6,349 nt of DNA, taken from contig CABUDB010000100.1 in the NCBI GenBank assembly GCA_902490245.1, positions 1 to 6,349 on the forward strand. The letters are read 5' to 3'. The position numbers and the translations under genes are program-made. This document shows, in pieces, positions 6,297-6,349 of the stretch (position 1 is its first letter; each line of letters begins with the position of its first letter). This stretch comes from an uncultured Collinsella sp. (lineage in GTDB: Bacteria; Actinomycetota; Coriobacteriia; Coriobacteriales; Coriobacteriaceae). The notes beneath the pieces were generated by a model, which saw nothing but the letters and a program-made list of their open reading frames with translations, searched no databases and was not told where the DNA came from.

Positions 6297-6302
6297 CGGG
6301 AC
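6285..6302 (+). promoter_or_regulatory. Short hairpin across the hydA stop codon
   Basis: GTCCC (6285-6289) pairs with GGGAC (6298-6302) around an 8-base loop. Alternatively the centre folds as the 12-base palindrome CCCGCTAGCGGG (6289-6300). The downstream sequence is AT-rich but has no immediate U-run; the first TTTT is at 6317-6320. It could be a weak terminator or transcript end. The stem is short and chance is possible in this GC-rich sequence. Confidence 0.3.
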
Positions 6303-6349
6303 ATTACCGAATTTAATTTTATATATCCAATTCTTATTTTATAAGTCTA
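6301..6349. promoter_or_regulatory. AT-rich intergenic edge with palindrome and direct repeat
   Basis: Only 9 of these 49 bases are G or C, in sharp contrast to the genes. ATTTTATA occurs at 6316-6323 and again at 6336-6343, 20 bp apart, close to two helical turns. The second copy lies within the perfect inverted repeat CTTAT-TTT-ATAAG (6333-6345). This looks like a promoter or operator region for a gene beyond the window, on either strand. No full -35/-10 pair can be assigned and the region is truncated. Confidence 0.35.

Noticed and set aside
1..6349. CRISPR array, insertion sequence or phage attachment site
   Set aside because: No regularly spaced repeats, transposase frames, terminal inverted repeats or tRNA genes were seen.

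Overview
The window is GC-rich (roughly 60% G+C by eye) and carries five complete genes, all on the + strand. In order they are diaminopropionate ammonia-lyase (ygeX/dpaL), the M20-type hydrolase YgeY, the knotted carbamoyltransferase YgeW, a MocA/YgfJ-type molybdenum-cofactor nucleotidyltransferase, and a dihydropyrimidinase/hydantoinase-type cyclic amidohydrolase (hydA). This set matches part of the selenium/molybdenum-linked locus of E. coli (the ygeW-ygeX-ygeY-hyuA and ygfJ neighbourhood) and related loci in anaerobic gut bacteria. GC content, C/G-ending codons and gene content suggest an anaerobic gut actinobacterium of the Coriobacteriia, perhaps Collinsella-like. That placement is inferred from style, not from a marker gene.

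Layout. Bases 1-77 are a leader with a 7-bp hairpin and a good ribosome binding site; any upstream gene is cut off. ygeX (78-1292), ygeY (1367-2752) and ygeW (2953-4155) follow, separated by 74-bp and 200-bp spacers that contain GC-rich hairpins without U-tracts. A strong intrinsic terminator (4179-4218) closes this block. A second unit, mocA (4306-4920) and hydA (4929-6296), follows, with hydA's Shine-Dalgarno sequence overlapping the mocA stop codon. The last 50 bases are abruptly AT-rich and hold a small palindrome and an 8-bp direct repeat, as expected of a control region for a following gene.

How the genes fit together. Recent work on anaerobic purine/urate breakdown by gut bacteria, as I recall it, places these families in one route. 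A reduced purine is opened by cyclic amidohydrolases to ureido-substituted propionates. YgeW moves a carbamoyl group to phosphate, YgeY removes the remaining ureido/acyl group, and YgeX splits 2,3-diaminopropionate to pyruvate and two ammonia. MocA would mature the molybdenum cofactor of a selenium-dependent hydroxylase encoded outside the window. The families are clear from the sequence; the step-by-step assignment is family knowledge plus inference. The first three genes show stronger codon bias than mocA and hydA, suggesting higher expression. I found no mobile element, tRNA, rRNA or CRISPR, and no wholly unknown system. The less-explained parts are the structured spacers, the long form of YgeY and the AT-rich 3' edge.
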